From Prorocentrum cordatum (taxonomy: Eukaryota; Sar; Dinophyceae; Prorocentrales; Prorocentraceae): DNA of 64,000 bases. The stretch is taken from positions 270,342 through 334,341 of the forward strand of contig CAUYUJ010015738.1 in NCBI GenBank assembly GCA_963575745.1, read 5' to 3'. Numbering within the stretch: the first letter of the stretch is position 1; each line of letters starts with the position of its first letter. Of the stretch, positions 41,786-53,430 are shown in pieces. Under the pieces are notes generated by a model, which ran no database searches, was not told the origin of the DNA, and was given only the letters and a program-made list of their open reading frames with translations. A program made the position numbers and the translations under genes.

Positions 41786-42740
41786 GTCCAAGCTCTTTCC
41801 GGGTGGACAGGGACGCGCCAGACTTGAGCATATGTGAACTCTTGCTGGTGTGCTTCTTACGGGGGTGGGAGTGGCACGCTGCTGTCAGGTAGTTCGACCA
41901 GGCTATCCGACCGCACCACACCTGGAGCACATAACAAAGCTCTCCCTGCCCCCAAACCATAAGAGACTGGATCCGGTGGGCCGAACTCGCTATCCTGGGG
42001 GCGCCACGACACATCGTCTTCGTCGTGCAAATACCTGCTCTAATTACTGCCCGCTTCTCCGCAAATCGTGCGCTGACCTGCCCACCTGGTTGACACGGAC
42101 AAGTTTGTGGCCTCGAGCTTCTGGCGCCAGTTCGAATTGCGAGGGGCGGGCACGGAGCACGGAAATTCGCTGGGACTTCTTGAACACCTGGGAGGACGAG
42201 CGTAGAGAGATTGCTCAACGTCGCATGCACGAGTGTCACGCTCCGGCCGACCAGCCCTACAGCGCGGGCGCGGCCGCAAGAAACCCTCGCAAGAAACCCA
42301 ATGCTGAGAACCCGTGCGCGAGGTACACCCGAGGGGAAACCCGGAACACCCTGAACGCAGCAGCTCCTTCAACGGCTGCGGGAAGTCACCGCGCAGCGCG
42401 AGGAGCGAAGAAACCCAGGATACCCTGACGAAAAGCACATGGTTTCTTGATGCGCGCTCCCACTGTATAGAGGCCCTCAAACTCAGGAACGGTGCTCTCT
42501 ACCAAGCTTTCCTCGCAAGTCCCTCAAGTTGGTGAGTTGCCCGCGGCCGCGTTAGCTCGCATGGTGGTCGTGGCGGCGCGGGGCGCACACGGAGTGCACT
42601 GCCGAATGCCTCTCCGAGGTGCTGGTATGAGAACAAGCCCTCCACGAAGGGGCTTGGTTCCTAGCCCTAGCGGACGGGTACAAGGGGGGAGAGACACACA
42701 TGAAGTTCAAATCCGCCTGTTACATCACATGCTCGCGAGA
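41786..42740. other. No assignable gene
   Basis: Moderate-complexity sequence. Frames such as WDFLNTWEDERREIAQRRM (plus strand, near 42180) are isolated and unrecognised. Confidence 0.4.
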
Positions 42741-42845
42741 TGCTCGTCGTCGTCGTCGTCGACATCGACGTCGGCGTCGCCGTCGTCGACGTCGTCGTCG
42801 TCTTCGTCGTCGTCTTCGTCGTCGTCGTTGTCGCGGTCGTCTCCC
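42741..42845. repeat. GTC/CGT triplet array
   Basis: (GTC)n with GACGTCGGCGTC and TTCGTC variants. Confidence 0.9.
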
Positions 42846-43050
42846 TCCTCCCCTCGGTTACACGCAAGAGTGACCCTGGGGTAAGAGTGACCTTTGGTGC
42901 GCGGCTCTTGGGGACCGCGGGTGGGCCAAAAGCCAGCGCGCAAGCCGCTGCTGCCGCTGCTCCTTCGGCCATCTGGGGGCCCACCTGTGCCCGCACCAAC
43001 AAGGTCTCTCCGGCGAAAGGTCACCCTTACGCCTTGTCGACCCCCCTGCT

Positions 43051-43228
43051 ACAATAGGGGCGTTGACCTAAGGAACCCTAACTAAGGAACGAGGCCCCTA
43101 TTTTCCATAGGTTGAACTTCGACTTCGCATCGAAAACCTCAGGGAAATCCAAGGCGAGCTGCGAAACACTTCAGGAACACGGAGCCCTTCCCCAACGAGA
43201 AGGGTTCCTTCTTCAGGGCCCCGACTGT
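43051..43228. mobile_element. ACAGTCGGGGC TIR element, copy 2 (178 bp)
   Basis: ACAATAGGGGCGTTGACCTA at left. TTCAGGGCCCCGACTGT at right. Its right end abuts the TIR element at 43227. Confidence 0.85.
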
Positions 43229-43412
43229 ACTCCAGAATTCGTAATAAAAGGGAGGGGGTCTGGACCCTCCAAGACAAGCCATTTCAGACCTCCCCCGTGG
43301 GAGAACCCTCCAAAACATCGTCCCCAGATCCCCCCAGGCCCTCCAAGATAGCCTGGAAGAGACCTCCCCCCGAAATGAGACCCCCCTCCTTTTATTACGA
43401 AATCTGGAGTAC
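43227..43412. mobile_element. GTACTCCAGA TIR element, 186 bp
   Basis: Arms 43227-43258 (GTACTCCAGAATTCGTAATA, then AAAGGGAGGGGG) and 43381-43412 are reverse complements with about two mismatches. It starts within the last two bases of the ACAGTCGGGGC copy, as if inserted at its terminal TA. Confidence 0.8.
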
Positions 43413-43559
43413 TCCTCTTCCTCCTTGAGGAGAAAAAGCTTCTGCGCGCCGCCGCGAGCGCCTGTGGAAGCCCGCGCGGAGGTCCGGCATGACCGCGCAG
43501 CCCGTGGGCGGCTGCCTCTCGACGCGGGGGTGGGGCCGCGACGCCCGGGGGGCCACGGC

Positions 43560-43905
43560 CCGCAGCGCCACCGCCGCCTCCTCGTCCTCCCCCTCCTCCT
43601 CCTCGTCCCCCTGCTCCTTCCCCTCCTCCTCCTCGTCCCCCTCCTCCTCCCCCTCCTCCTCATCGTCCCCCTGCTCCTCCTCCTCTTCCTCCCCCTCCTC
43701 CTCCTCGTCCCCCTCCTCCTCCCCCTCCCGCTCCCCCTCCTCCTCCTCCTCCTCGTCCCCCTCCTCCTCCCCCTCCTCCTCGTACCCCTCCTCCTCCCCC
43801 CCTCCTCCTCCCCCTCCTCCTCCTCGTCCCCCTCCTCCTCCCCCGCCCGCTCCCCCTCCTCCTCCTCGTTCCCCCCCCCCCTCCCCCGCCTCCCCCTGTC
43901 GCAAC
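43560..43905. repeat. CTC/CCC/TCGTCC array
   Basis: Pyrimidine array with a CTCGTCCCC higher-order rhythm. Confidence 0.9.
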
Positions 43906-43989
43906 GGCTTCAACAATGGGCGCTCTCGGCACGGGCACGGTGGACAAACACGGTTGACTGCGTGGCGATGCCACAGGAGGCCCAGACAC

Positions 43990-44551
43990 ACAATCAATCA
44001 AGCTCGGGCATGTGGCGCTGGCGGTTGTACCAATGGATGGCTTCTCTGCGGCAACCTTTGCCCATGGTCCGCCCCAAGGGCTCACGCCAGTTGGTGACTC
44101 GAGGAGAGCTCACAGCGCTGGCCGTGGGTTTGTGGGCCTCGCGAGGCGACGCCGTCTGCGTGTCCAGGCGCGGCCAGGTGGTGGGGGGCCTGGCACGCAA
44201 GGCACCCATCATGAACGTCACGGCGACGACGCCGACTTGTGGGCCGAGATGAGGGGTGCCTCCGAGGGCCGTGCCGCCACGATCCAGCTCACCCACTCTC
44301 ACCTCTCGGCCTCGGACGTTGTCGAGGGGCGGGGCACTCTTGGTCTGCGGCAGCGCCGTGGTGGACAAGCTCGTATCCAAGGCTGCCGACGACGCGAGGC
44401 TACCGCAGGAGGTGCGCATGGGGGTCCTGCGGCACGAACGACGGGCACATCAAGTACGATTGCGACTCTCACATGCTGCGCTGGACAACATGGCAACGAC
44501 GGGCGAGCAATAGGCTGGAGTCGGAAAACGGAAAGGCTACACAGCCAATGA
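43990..44551 (+). pseudogene. LINE-type RNase H-like domain fragment
   Basis: Successive frames read KGSRQLVTRGELTALAVGLW, RGQVVGGLARKAPIMN, GDDADLWAEMRGASEGRAA, THSHLSASDVVEGRG and VVDKLVSKAADDARLPQEV. The order E-L-TAL, D/N-AVV-GL, DLW, K/THSHL, NEL-DKLASKAA is what I know from C-terminal RNase H-like regions of dinoflagellate LINEs. Two frame changes (near 44220 and 44340) break it, and no RT is seen upstream. Confidence 0.55.
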
Positions 44552-45060
44552 GATCCCTCCTTCCCCCTCCCCCTCCTGCTGCCGCTGCTGTCGCCTTGCT
44601 CCTCTCAGAGCATGCTTCATCCGAGTGCAAGCAGATGTGTCTGCGGTGTTACTCTAGGGCCGCCAAAGCTTGCATGGAAGAGTGGTGGGCCACATGCTGG
44701 TTTCAGATATAGAGTGTAGACGGATAGATGATGTCACCCTTGAGGGGTTGACGTGTGCATGTTATGGGAGGCTAGGCTCATCCGACTCACCAGCTGTGCG
44801 TAGACACCTTCCACGGGGGTTGGTGCTGCAGCCTCTGCGGAGCTATCGCCGAAAACCAGTTGCGGTCCCTCTGTGATCCCTCCAAGGGCACGTAGACTCG
44901 TTAACGAAGGCCCGTAGAGTACCTCGATCGGATCTCAGCTGGGGAACGGCCCATAGTCCTGAGCCAAGCCGAGTTGAAGGCCAGGCGTTAGAGGCAATGA
45001 TCTATGGTGCAATGGTGTTGATTACACGTCACTTGCATTCCTCAACGGATTACACTCCAC
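44552..45060. other. Possible LINE 3' flank, no gene
   Basis: Balanced composition, no array. May be the 3' untranslated end of the fragment before it. Confidence 0.35.
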
Positions 45061-45264
45061 TTCACTCCACTCCTTTCCTCCTCCGCCTCCTCCTCCTCCT
45101 CATCTTGCTCCTCCACCATCTCCTCTCCTCATTCACGTATTCCCCGTTCTCTTCGTCCTCCTCCTCATCCTCATCTCTCCTGCTCCTCATCCTCCTCCTC
45201 CTCGTGCTGGCCCTGCTGCTAGTGGATTCCTCCTGATCCCTCCTGTATTCATCACCACCATCAT

Positions 45265-45298
<34 letters not shown>

Positions 45299-45473
45299 AT
45301 CATCAGCATCATCAGCATCAGCATCAGCGTCAACATCAGCATCATTATCATCACCACCACCGTCAGCAGCATTGCAATCAACACCAGCATCATCATCAGC
45401 ATCAACGCCGCCACCATCATCACCATCAGCAGCAACATCATCATCGTCGTCACCATCATCAACATCGTCATCG

Positions 45474-45524
<51 letters not shown>

Positions 45525-45545
45525 ACATCCTCATCATCACCCTTC
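45061..45545. repeat. CTC array then CAT/CAG arrays
   Basis: (CTC)n at 45068-45215. (CATCAT)n with CAGCAG and CGTCAC variants at 45245-45540. Confidence 0.9.
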
Positions 45546-46685
45546 CTAATCATCCACTGGCTCCTGATCACCTGACACATCCTACGCAAATGTACACAGT
45601 CTCATAGATGCTTGCGTATCGTCAGGTGGGGCCAATGTCTTCTAGGAAACACCAGTCGGCGGATGCAACGGGGCACTGCACCGCAATGCGTTGTAATGTA
45701 CTTCAGTCCCCCACTGCGCTGCACTGCGCAGCAAACCGCAACCCATCAAAACGACTGATGGCGACTCCTTGGCATTGACATGTGGCGACTTGCACCCCAT
45801 GCACCAACCTTGGATGCAAACTCCGCAAAGCTTCAGATGTTCTTTGACCCAGGTGCTGTACTATAGGACGCCCCACGGTATCTATGGCGCTGGGCAGGGA
45901 GATCATAACTTGAGTAAGAGGACGAGGAGGAGGAATCGCAGCAGCAGGAAGAGAGGAAAAGGAAGGAGGATGGATGGGGGAAAGGAGAAGGGTGATGAGC
46001 AGGACGAGGAGGGCAAGGGAGGGAGAGAAGGAGGGAGGAAGGGGGAGAAGGAAGGGACGGGAGGAAAGCGAGGCAGATGTTCTGCACATCCACCGCCTGG
46101 GGAACCGATGTCCCAGGACTGACGGGGGCATAGGGCATGAAATGCTATGGGCCCTTGCATGTCCAGAACTACGACCTCCCGGTCAGAGAGGTCGATATGT
46201 GCAGCGACCAGCCTCGGAGAGGGGAGGAGCGAGGACGGGGAGGAGGACAGCGGAGATGAGCAGGGCGGGAAAGGGGAGCGAGGGGAGGGTGGGAGGGAGG
46301 AGCAGGGAAAGAGAAGGACAGGGGGAAGATGAACATTTGCAAGCTGGGTGCGGGACCAAAACGTGGCGACATCCTAGAGCAGATGGGGTCCCGAACCCGC
46401 AGCGATATGATCGCTGTTGGGCAGGCGACGCCTGCCCCGAAAGGGCAGCGCAGGCGGCGACACCGACAGCGAATCCCGCCCAGCATGGACAAGAACTTCT
46501 GCCAGGAGCTATCGGCATCGAATTGGGATCCACCGTGGGTCTGTTACTGGATGGGGGGCACGTAGCGAACGCGGAAACACATATCCAGCTTCTCAGTGCA
46601 TCTGGGGTCTGGCGACAGGGCGCGGCGCCAACGCGACGCCCACGAACGTTCGATGCTAGTTATCGAACCGAAGGCTATGATCAAA
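45546..46685. other. No assignable gene; purine-rich patch
   Basis: GGGAAGGAGGA-type purine stretches at 45920-46070 and 46220-46330. The rest is unassigned. Confidence 0.5.
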
Positions 46686-46689
46686 ATAC

Positions 46690-46860
46690 GCGTCGCCACG
46701 GCTCGAATCGGCACGCAGTCGGAATCGGATCGAATCGGCCGCGCAAAGATGCACGACAGCGAGAGGAAGCATCGGGCCGCATCGGATCGTTGGAGCATCG
46801 GGGGGGGTCGAATTCGACTGGGCCAGCCAGAACCGATCGGCTCGAAAGCTATGGGCCCTG
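46690..46860. repeat. ATCGGATCGAATCG-rich repeat, copy 3
   Basis: GGAATCGGATCGAATCGGCC, GGGCCGCATCGGATCGTTGG, CCAGCCAGAACC. Parallel to 32722-32880. Both are followed by other elements in the next 200 bp. Confidence 0.6.
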
Positions 46861-46864
46861 GCTT

Positions 46865-47058
46865 CTGCCGGGGGCGGCCAAGAGGGGGGCGTCCAAGAGG
46901 GGGGGGGGCGCAAGTCAAGGCCAGGGGCACGTGCGCGGCCCAGGGACGTTGAAAAAACTAAGCAGAGGCGCCATGACATCGGGGAAATATCGTGGCCTAC
47001 GCCATGACATCCCCCCCCCCTGGTCATCACCCCCCTCTTGGCCGCCCCCGATGGGTGC
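46865..47058. mobile_element. GGGGGCGGCCAAGAGGGG TIR element, best copy
   Basis: Left GGGGGCGGCCAAGAGGGGGG. Right CCCCCCTCTTGGCCGCCCCC, an essentially perfect 20-bp TIR. Interior CATGACATCGGGGAAATATC and its near-complement CGCCATGACATCCCCC. Confidence 0.85.
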
Positions 47059-47324
47059 CGCGATCTCGCGTCGTGACGTCCCAAGCGTCGGTTTCTGACA
47101 CCGCGTGGATCGCCGCGGCTTCCCGACCGTGCGAATCTCTCGATGTCGGCCGGCTCCGGGCCGCTGGCCGCGCTCAGCCTGGAGAGCCCAACGCGAGGCG
47201 TGCGCTCGCTGGCCCCACGGCACGATACTGACGTGATCCGCCTGCGGCGGAGGCCGGGCGCTCGCCGAGTACTCCCCACTTTGCCGCCCCCGACTTCTGG
47301 TGTTGGCCCCCACTCCTTCACGTC

Positions 47325-47640
47325 ACCGGAGGAGGAGGAGGAGGAGGTGGAGGAGGAGGAGGAGGAGGAGGAGGAGCAGAGCGAGGGGCGCACGCGGGAG
47401 CCTCGGAACGAGGGGGGGACGGAGAGGGAGGGAGAGATGGAGGAGGAGATGGAGGAGGAGGAGGAGGAGGAGGAGGAGGAGGAGGAGGAGGAGGAGGAGG
47501 AGAACATAGGGCGAGGGAGGAGCAGAGGGAGGGGAGAGAGGGGAAGAGGAGGAAAGAGGGAGAGGAGAGGGAGAGGAGAGGGGAGGGAGGAGAGGGAGAG
47601 TAGAAGGAGGAGGAGGACGAGAAGTAAGAAGACGGCAAAT
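47325..47640. repeat. GGA/GAG array
   Basis: Purine array ending a few bases upstream of the spliced-leader relict at 47649. Confidence 0.9.
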
Positions 47641-47648
47641 AAGAGACG

Positions 47649-47670
47649 ACCGTAGCCATTTTGGCCCAAG
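47649..47670 (+). other. Relict dinoflagellate spliced leader, 1 mismatch
   Basis: Reads ACCGTAGCCATTTTGGCCCA then AG. One substitution (GGCTC to GGCCC) from the conserved leader, including the near-invariant CCGTAGCCATTTTGG core. Confidence 0.9.
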
Positions 47671-48514
47671 TTCGAACCCCGTGTCGCGGGGGCTCGAGCT
47701 TGGAGGTTTCCCGCCGCCGTGCGACAACCATCGAGGGGGCGGCCGACGCAGACATCCTCTCACGGGACGGACACCCCTGGTGTCCTTTGCTCTCGCTGCC
47801 GCCTCCTACTCTTCGGGCGCCGTTGGACAGGGCCGTGGGAAGGGCGACTATGACTGCGCGAAGGGTGGCCAGGTCGTGTGCTCAAATTGCGGGTGCAAAA
47901 AGGACCCTGCCTGTCTTCGCTCCTGCTATCACTACGAGTGTGATCTCCCGCGCCTTCAACTCTCCCAGCCTGCGCCCCTCCGCGGAAGTGCCTGGGGTGG
48001 AGGCCAAAGGGGGGAAAACAGGTGGAAGGTGGAAGTGCTCCTGTCGGGGGAGAGGGCAGACCTGGCGCCAACAGCACCGTCCCCCGGGCTCCTGCCAGGG
48101 GAAGCAGGGGGCCCACAGAGGACGTACGCGCCCAGCTGTGCACATGAACACGGCCCCCCTCGATTCGCGAGACTGGCCGCGTCATACGAAGATTTGTGCA
48201 GTGCGTGCTCTCGAAACCAGCGTGGATTCATGTGCATGCGCGTCCTTCTTTCGCTCCTGCCTGAGGAAGGTCGGGCCTGGAAGAGCTTGCCTGCCCCGCC
48301 CCCTGCAGCTTGCGGCCCCCGACGGGAAGCTCCACCACGAGCTGCCAGGGGCCGCCGCGGAGGGCGCCGCATCCGCTCGGGCTGTGGAAAGGAGGCCAGG
48401 CGCCAGGCCGTGCCGCCCAGCCCGTTTCGAGGGCAGAGAACCCACCCAGATAAGAACCACCCTTTGCACGCGAGGCCGTTCAGTGAACGCACGCAAAGAA
48501 GGAATCGAGCATGA
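47671..48514 (+). pseudogene. SL-headed Cys-rich protein remnant
   Basis: In one plus frame a possible secretory segment, VSFALAAASYSSGAVGQG (about residues 35-52 of the frame opening at 47681), precedes GDYDCAKGGQVVCSNCGCKK then DPACLRSCYHYECDLPR. That is eight Cys in about 35 residues. No ATG precedes this in frame close to the leader. After about 47960 the frame loses character and becomes Gly/Arg/Pro-rich. It resembles a small secreted Cys-rich domain copied from mRNA and then decayed. I see no A-tail and no convincing target-site duplication. Function unknown. Confidence 0.5.
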
Positions 48515-48725
48515 CAAGGCTGTTTAGTCAACGCCCACGGCCGCTTAGTAAACGCGAATTGTCGGGTCCGGGTGGCTGTTCCTCCCTTGACAATTCTCCT
48601 CCGTGCAGAGCAAGGCTGCGTCCGCCGTGCTGAGCGTATAATGAACGGCTAGAAGACGAGCACGCGGAATTCTCTCGGGGCATTGGCGAGGCGACTGCTC
48701 GGAGGGCTCAGTGGGCTACGGCGGG

Positions 48726-48850
48726 GGGCCTCGGGTGAGGAAACCTCCGATGAGGAACCCAGGGCCTGGAGGCCAGTGGAAAGCCAACATCGCGGACGGG
48801 CCACGGACATCACCGCCGCCCTCCTCAGATAAGGAGCCCTCCAGGGTCTG
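48726..48850 (+). repeat. CCAGGGTCTGGAGGCCAGTGG repeat, copy 2
   Basis: GAGGAACCCAGGGCCTGGAG, GCCAGTGGAAAGCCAA, ACATCACCGCCGCCC, TCCAGGGTCTGAGG. Confidence 0.75.
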
Positions 48851-49024
48851 AGGCCTCCCGTGCACCTTCCTTGGCCACCGCCCCCACCGTGCTGCCATCC
48901 GGGGGGGGGGAGGGCGGCGGCCGAGGCGGCGGCCCGTGCAGCAGCCGCCGCCGCAGCGCCTCGAGCTGGCACTGTAAGCCAGTTGCCACGCCAGATCCTC
49001 CAGCCCTCGCTCAGCTAACCAGCC

Positions 49025-49160
49025 TCGAGCGTACCCCTATCCCTAAGAGGGGCGAGCAAAAAGCGAGGACAATCTTAGGGATAGGCCCTCAAAAAATGAG
49101 GGAATCCTTGAGATCGGCATCGAGGTGAGGTGATGTCAAACGTAGGGATAGGGATATGTT
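49025..49160. repeat. CCTATCCCTAAG / CTTAGGGATAGG hairpin cluster
   Basis: CCCCTATCCCTAAG near 49036 pairs with CTTAGGGATAGG near 49074 and again with TAGGGATAGGGATA near 49143. Confidence 0.6.
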
Positions 49161-49640
49161 CCAGGCTGGTAATCAGCAGCTGGGCGAATTCCAGGACGTT
49201 CTGGCAGGCCCTCGCCTGCGAGAGGCTCGTGGCCCGCTGCGGCAAGAGTTCCGTGGCCTCGCCAGCACCCGCGCCAGGCGTGCAGTCTTGGCCCTCGCGA
49301 GGGGGCCGATGCCGAGCAAGGGCACGTGGACCAGCCTGTGCCTGGGCTCATGGACGTTGGCGATGTTGACGACGTGTTCCAGGCAGCTGCTGTTCCTGAG
49401 GCAGTCAAGCGCGATCCGACCGACGCCCTCAGGCATGCCTGTGAGAAACCACGTTTCGCTTCCCCGGGCCCGATGGGCGTGTCTTCAACTACGACACGGC
49501 AAATCATCAGGAGTGGGCGAATTCCGAATACGGAGTACAGCGTCCATCCTGGGAGCTATCTTACCGAATCGAGTCTTCCTTGTCACATCACGGTGATTCT
49601 CCTGCTTCAGAATGGTAAAATGATTCCGTGGACCTTCTCC
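49161..49640. other. Unassigned, protein-like frames on both strands
   Basis: The minus frame has GRIALDCLRNSSCLEHVVNI and the plus frame has MDQPVPGLMDVGDVDDVFQA. They overlap in antisense, so at most one is real. No family recognised. Confidence 0.3.
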
Positions 49641-49644
49641 GCAT

Positions 49645-50370
49645 GAGTTGGGTTCCGCTTATGTGTTCTTCGACCAGCTGGGCTCCTTCTCTACAGCTGC
49701 GGCATCGTGGCATCCTGGGTTCCGCCCAGTGAATCCGTCGGGGACCTGGCTGACCCCAGAGAAGGTTGAGACCCAACCCCTGTGGAACCCAGGGGGAGGA
49801 AATCGCTGGAGGAGGAGGCCGCGGACATGATATGAGATGGAATCTTGTGCATGGTCGAATCGCCATGGGTCGGCTTCACAGATCTGTTCGTCGCCCAGAG
49901 TGGCGGCATCTCCTGTTGCCACACTATGGCCGCCAGGCGTCCGCTAGGCGCCGCCGTCGAGGACACGGCTGGCCCCAGAGGTGGGGGCCCACCCACTGTG
50001 GAGCTCAGAGGCAGGGGACTCGCTGGAGGGGAAGGCCGCGGGCTTGCCATGCTATTGCGTCTTGCACTTTTTCCGCAGATTGCGGGGTCCACTTCGCAGA
50101 TCGGGTCTCCGACCAGCTGGGCCGCACCTGCCGCTGCGGCATCATGGCCGCCCGGGTTCCGCCCAGCGCCGCCGTCGAAGGCCTGGCCACTCCCTGAGAC
50201 GGTAGAGGCCCACCCCCCTGTGGAACTCAAGGGATGGGCATCGCTGGAGGAGGAGGCCGCGGACCAGCCGTGATATTGCGTCTTGTACACTTCCGCAGGT
50301 TACGGCGTCGGCATCGCAGATCGGGTCGCCAGCCAGCTGAGCTGCATCTACCGCTGCGGCATCATTACCT
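49645..50370. repeat. Tandem repeat of about 205-230 bp, 3.5 copies
   Basis: Units share GACCAGCTGGG, GCTGCGGCATC, GGGTTCCGCCCAG, GAGGCCCACCCCC, CTGTGGAACTCA and GCTGGAGGAGGAGGCCGCGG. Anchors at about 49703, 49907, 50135 and 50356. Confidence 0.8.
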
Positions 50371-50397
50371 TCGCGGACTCGCTTTCGCGGGGCGCTC

Positions 50398-51250
50398 TTG
50401 GCACGTTCGGAGGCTACTGTGGTTCCTACTAAGTGCGCGCCTGTTCGTGGAGCTGCCGAGCCGCGGACATCCACCCTCCTGCCTGATAGTTTTGCCACGT
50501 TCAGTGGGTCGGATTCGTTTGCGGAGGCCCGAGCCGACATGGGCGGGGTGAGGTTGCTGACAGAAAGCCCAGCTTCACGGAGTTCGCGAACACCACCACC
50601 GCAGACATCGCTTGCCTTCAGGACCACTGACGCCGTGGAGCACTTTACAAGCACCGAATGTCGCAGCTTCAACGGCGGGGCTGGAGACTGTACTTTTGGC
50701 AGGCCGTCCACACCGACGCGGGGAAACCGTCGGCTGGCACTTTCATCACTGCGCGCAATGCCCTTGATACGTGGACTTCTCCCGGAGGCGCTGGCACCGT
50801 GTGCAGTGGTCGTGAGTTTCGAGGTGCTTCTTCAGAAAAGCTACGAGTGACGCCGTTGCATGATATTCCGTGTGTTTGAACAACTCTGAAGGTATGCCCA
50901 AGACAGATCGGCTCATCTTGGGCTCGATATGGAGAGACTGCTTCGCGCGCACTTTGCCTTTCTTAGTTGGATGGGATTTCAACCTGGGTCCTACTAAGAT
51001 CGAATCGCATGTACCGACTCAGCTGGGCTGTACCATCAGGTCTCTAGGAATGCCTACTTTCGTGGGGGCGAACGCTACCGTCATCGATCTCGCCGCTACC
51101 TGAGTCGCAAGCGGCTTTCGGTCCACCGCGGTCCCAAAGGTGACAGGGGTCATCGCCGACATCCGAATCCACGACCCTAGGGCATGCCAACATGCCCCGC
51201 ATGAGCCAGTTGCCCCAGCCGTGCAGCTTCTAGTTTTGTTGTCGGCGCCC
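50398..51250 (+). pseudogene. LINE endonuclease-domain fragment
   Basis: Plus-strand frames give GWRLYFWQAVHTDAGKPSAG then TFITARNALDTW, and after a frame change PFLVGWDFNLGPTKIESHVP. PFLVGGDFN is the hallmark of the apurinic-type endonuclease of LINE ORF2. Here the second Gly is Trp, next to the catalytic Asp. TVIDL near 51095 resembles the following S/TIDY motif. No RT follows. Decayed, probably 3'-truncated. Confidence 0.65.
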
Positions 51251-51657
51251 TTTGACCATTGAGTGACAGAGCGTCCGCTTGGTCTTTGTGGTCTGTGAGG
51301 AACATCGGAAAACATGAACAATAGGAGTCATAATATTAATAATCATAATAGCAATCATCCTCAGCATCAAAAGAAGAAGCGGGAATGCAGAAAGAAAGAT
51401 GACGACTCGGGCGCGGCGTCATGGGAAACGGTACGAGACACGAGGGGGGGGGGGTAACGAAGGCGCACCTTTCGTGCACCTGCGAGGAACCAGGCCCCAA
51501 GGGGGGCCCTTTGGGGCCGCTGGTCGCGCCCCATGACGAAGCTCAAGTCGGGCCTGTCCCTCTACAGGAGGAACATCCAAACATAGCTTCAACATAATAT
51601 GGGAATGATTTTTCTAAATATGTTTGACAATGTTTGGATCCTTTTTGTCACGGGAAC
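51251..51657. other. Intergenic, AT-richer patch
   Basis: Includes TAATATTAATAATCATAATA at 51331 and ATCCAAACAT/ATGTTTGGAT arms (51566, 51629). No gene. Confidence 0.5.
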
Positions 51658-51850
51658 GTAAGACCTGGGTACAGGGGACTCGGAAATCCCCGACGAGGTC
51701 GTCAAAAAAATGACGAGGCCGAGCCTGCATTTTGACGAGGCCTCCCGCTGCAGACATCCCACGAAACTCCTCCTCGTCAAAATCCGAGGCGCGGTCGTCA
51801 AAAAACGATGACGAACCCGAGTCCTGGCAAACCCGGGTCTTGCGCTCCCC
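51658..51850. mobile_element. GTAAGACTCGGGT TIR element, copy 2 (diverged)
   Basis: CGTAAGACCTGGGTACAGGG at left. CCGAGTCCTGGCAAACCCGG then GTCTTGCG at right. Confidence 0.55.
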
Positions 51851-52079
51851 CGATTTTGGCGTATGCTTGTTTGTCGTCGAAACTCGGCATGCACATGCCC
51901 GACCTAAGACGACGCGCCCGAGGCGCCGAGGGCGGGGCGCGCGCCGAGGGCCCCGCGGGGCCCCCGCCCGGGGCAGGCCTGAGGCCCCACTGGTCCAGGC
52001 TGCCGGGCGGCCTCGACACCAGCGGCAGGCCCCCGGAGTGCGCGGGAGGGGCCAGCCTCGCTGGGGGGCGGGGGGGGGG

Positions 52080-53045
<966 letters not shown>

Positions 53046-53420
53046 TCCCTCCCTCCCTCCTCCCTCCCTCCAATCCTTCTCCTTCCCCAATCCCTCTAGA
53101 CAGCATACGGTTGCTGCAACGCCGAGCTGAATCCAAAAGAGAATCCTCCATCCCTCCTCGAGGATGACGACGACCAGGGGGGAGATAAGGGGGGGGACAG
53201 ACGAGGGGAAGGGGAGGGGGGGAAGATGACGGAGGAGAAGAAGAGGAGGAGGAGGAGGAGAAGGAGAAGGAGGGAAGAGACAGGAGGACGACGCGGGCGC
53301 AGAGCTCATCCTTCCACCTGGAGCGCCCCCCCCAAACTAAATTGTCCCGGATACGTTGGCCGTGGCGTGCCCGCGACTCTAGGAGGACGGCTGCCTTTCC
53401 TCTCTGCCGGCTTCCCCAAG
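53046..53420. other. Intergenic, purine-rich, no gene
   Basis: GGGGGAGATAAGGGG and GAGGAGGAGG patches. No coding family recognised. Confidence 0.5.
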
Positions 53421-53430
53421 GGCTCCCAAC

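Noticed and set aside
41523-41892. Thr-Asp-Arg-Gln repeat ORF
   Set aside because: Direct translation of the ACAG tetranucleotide array.
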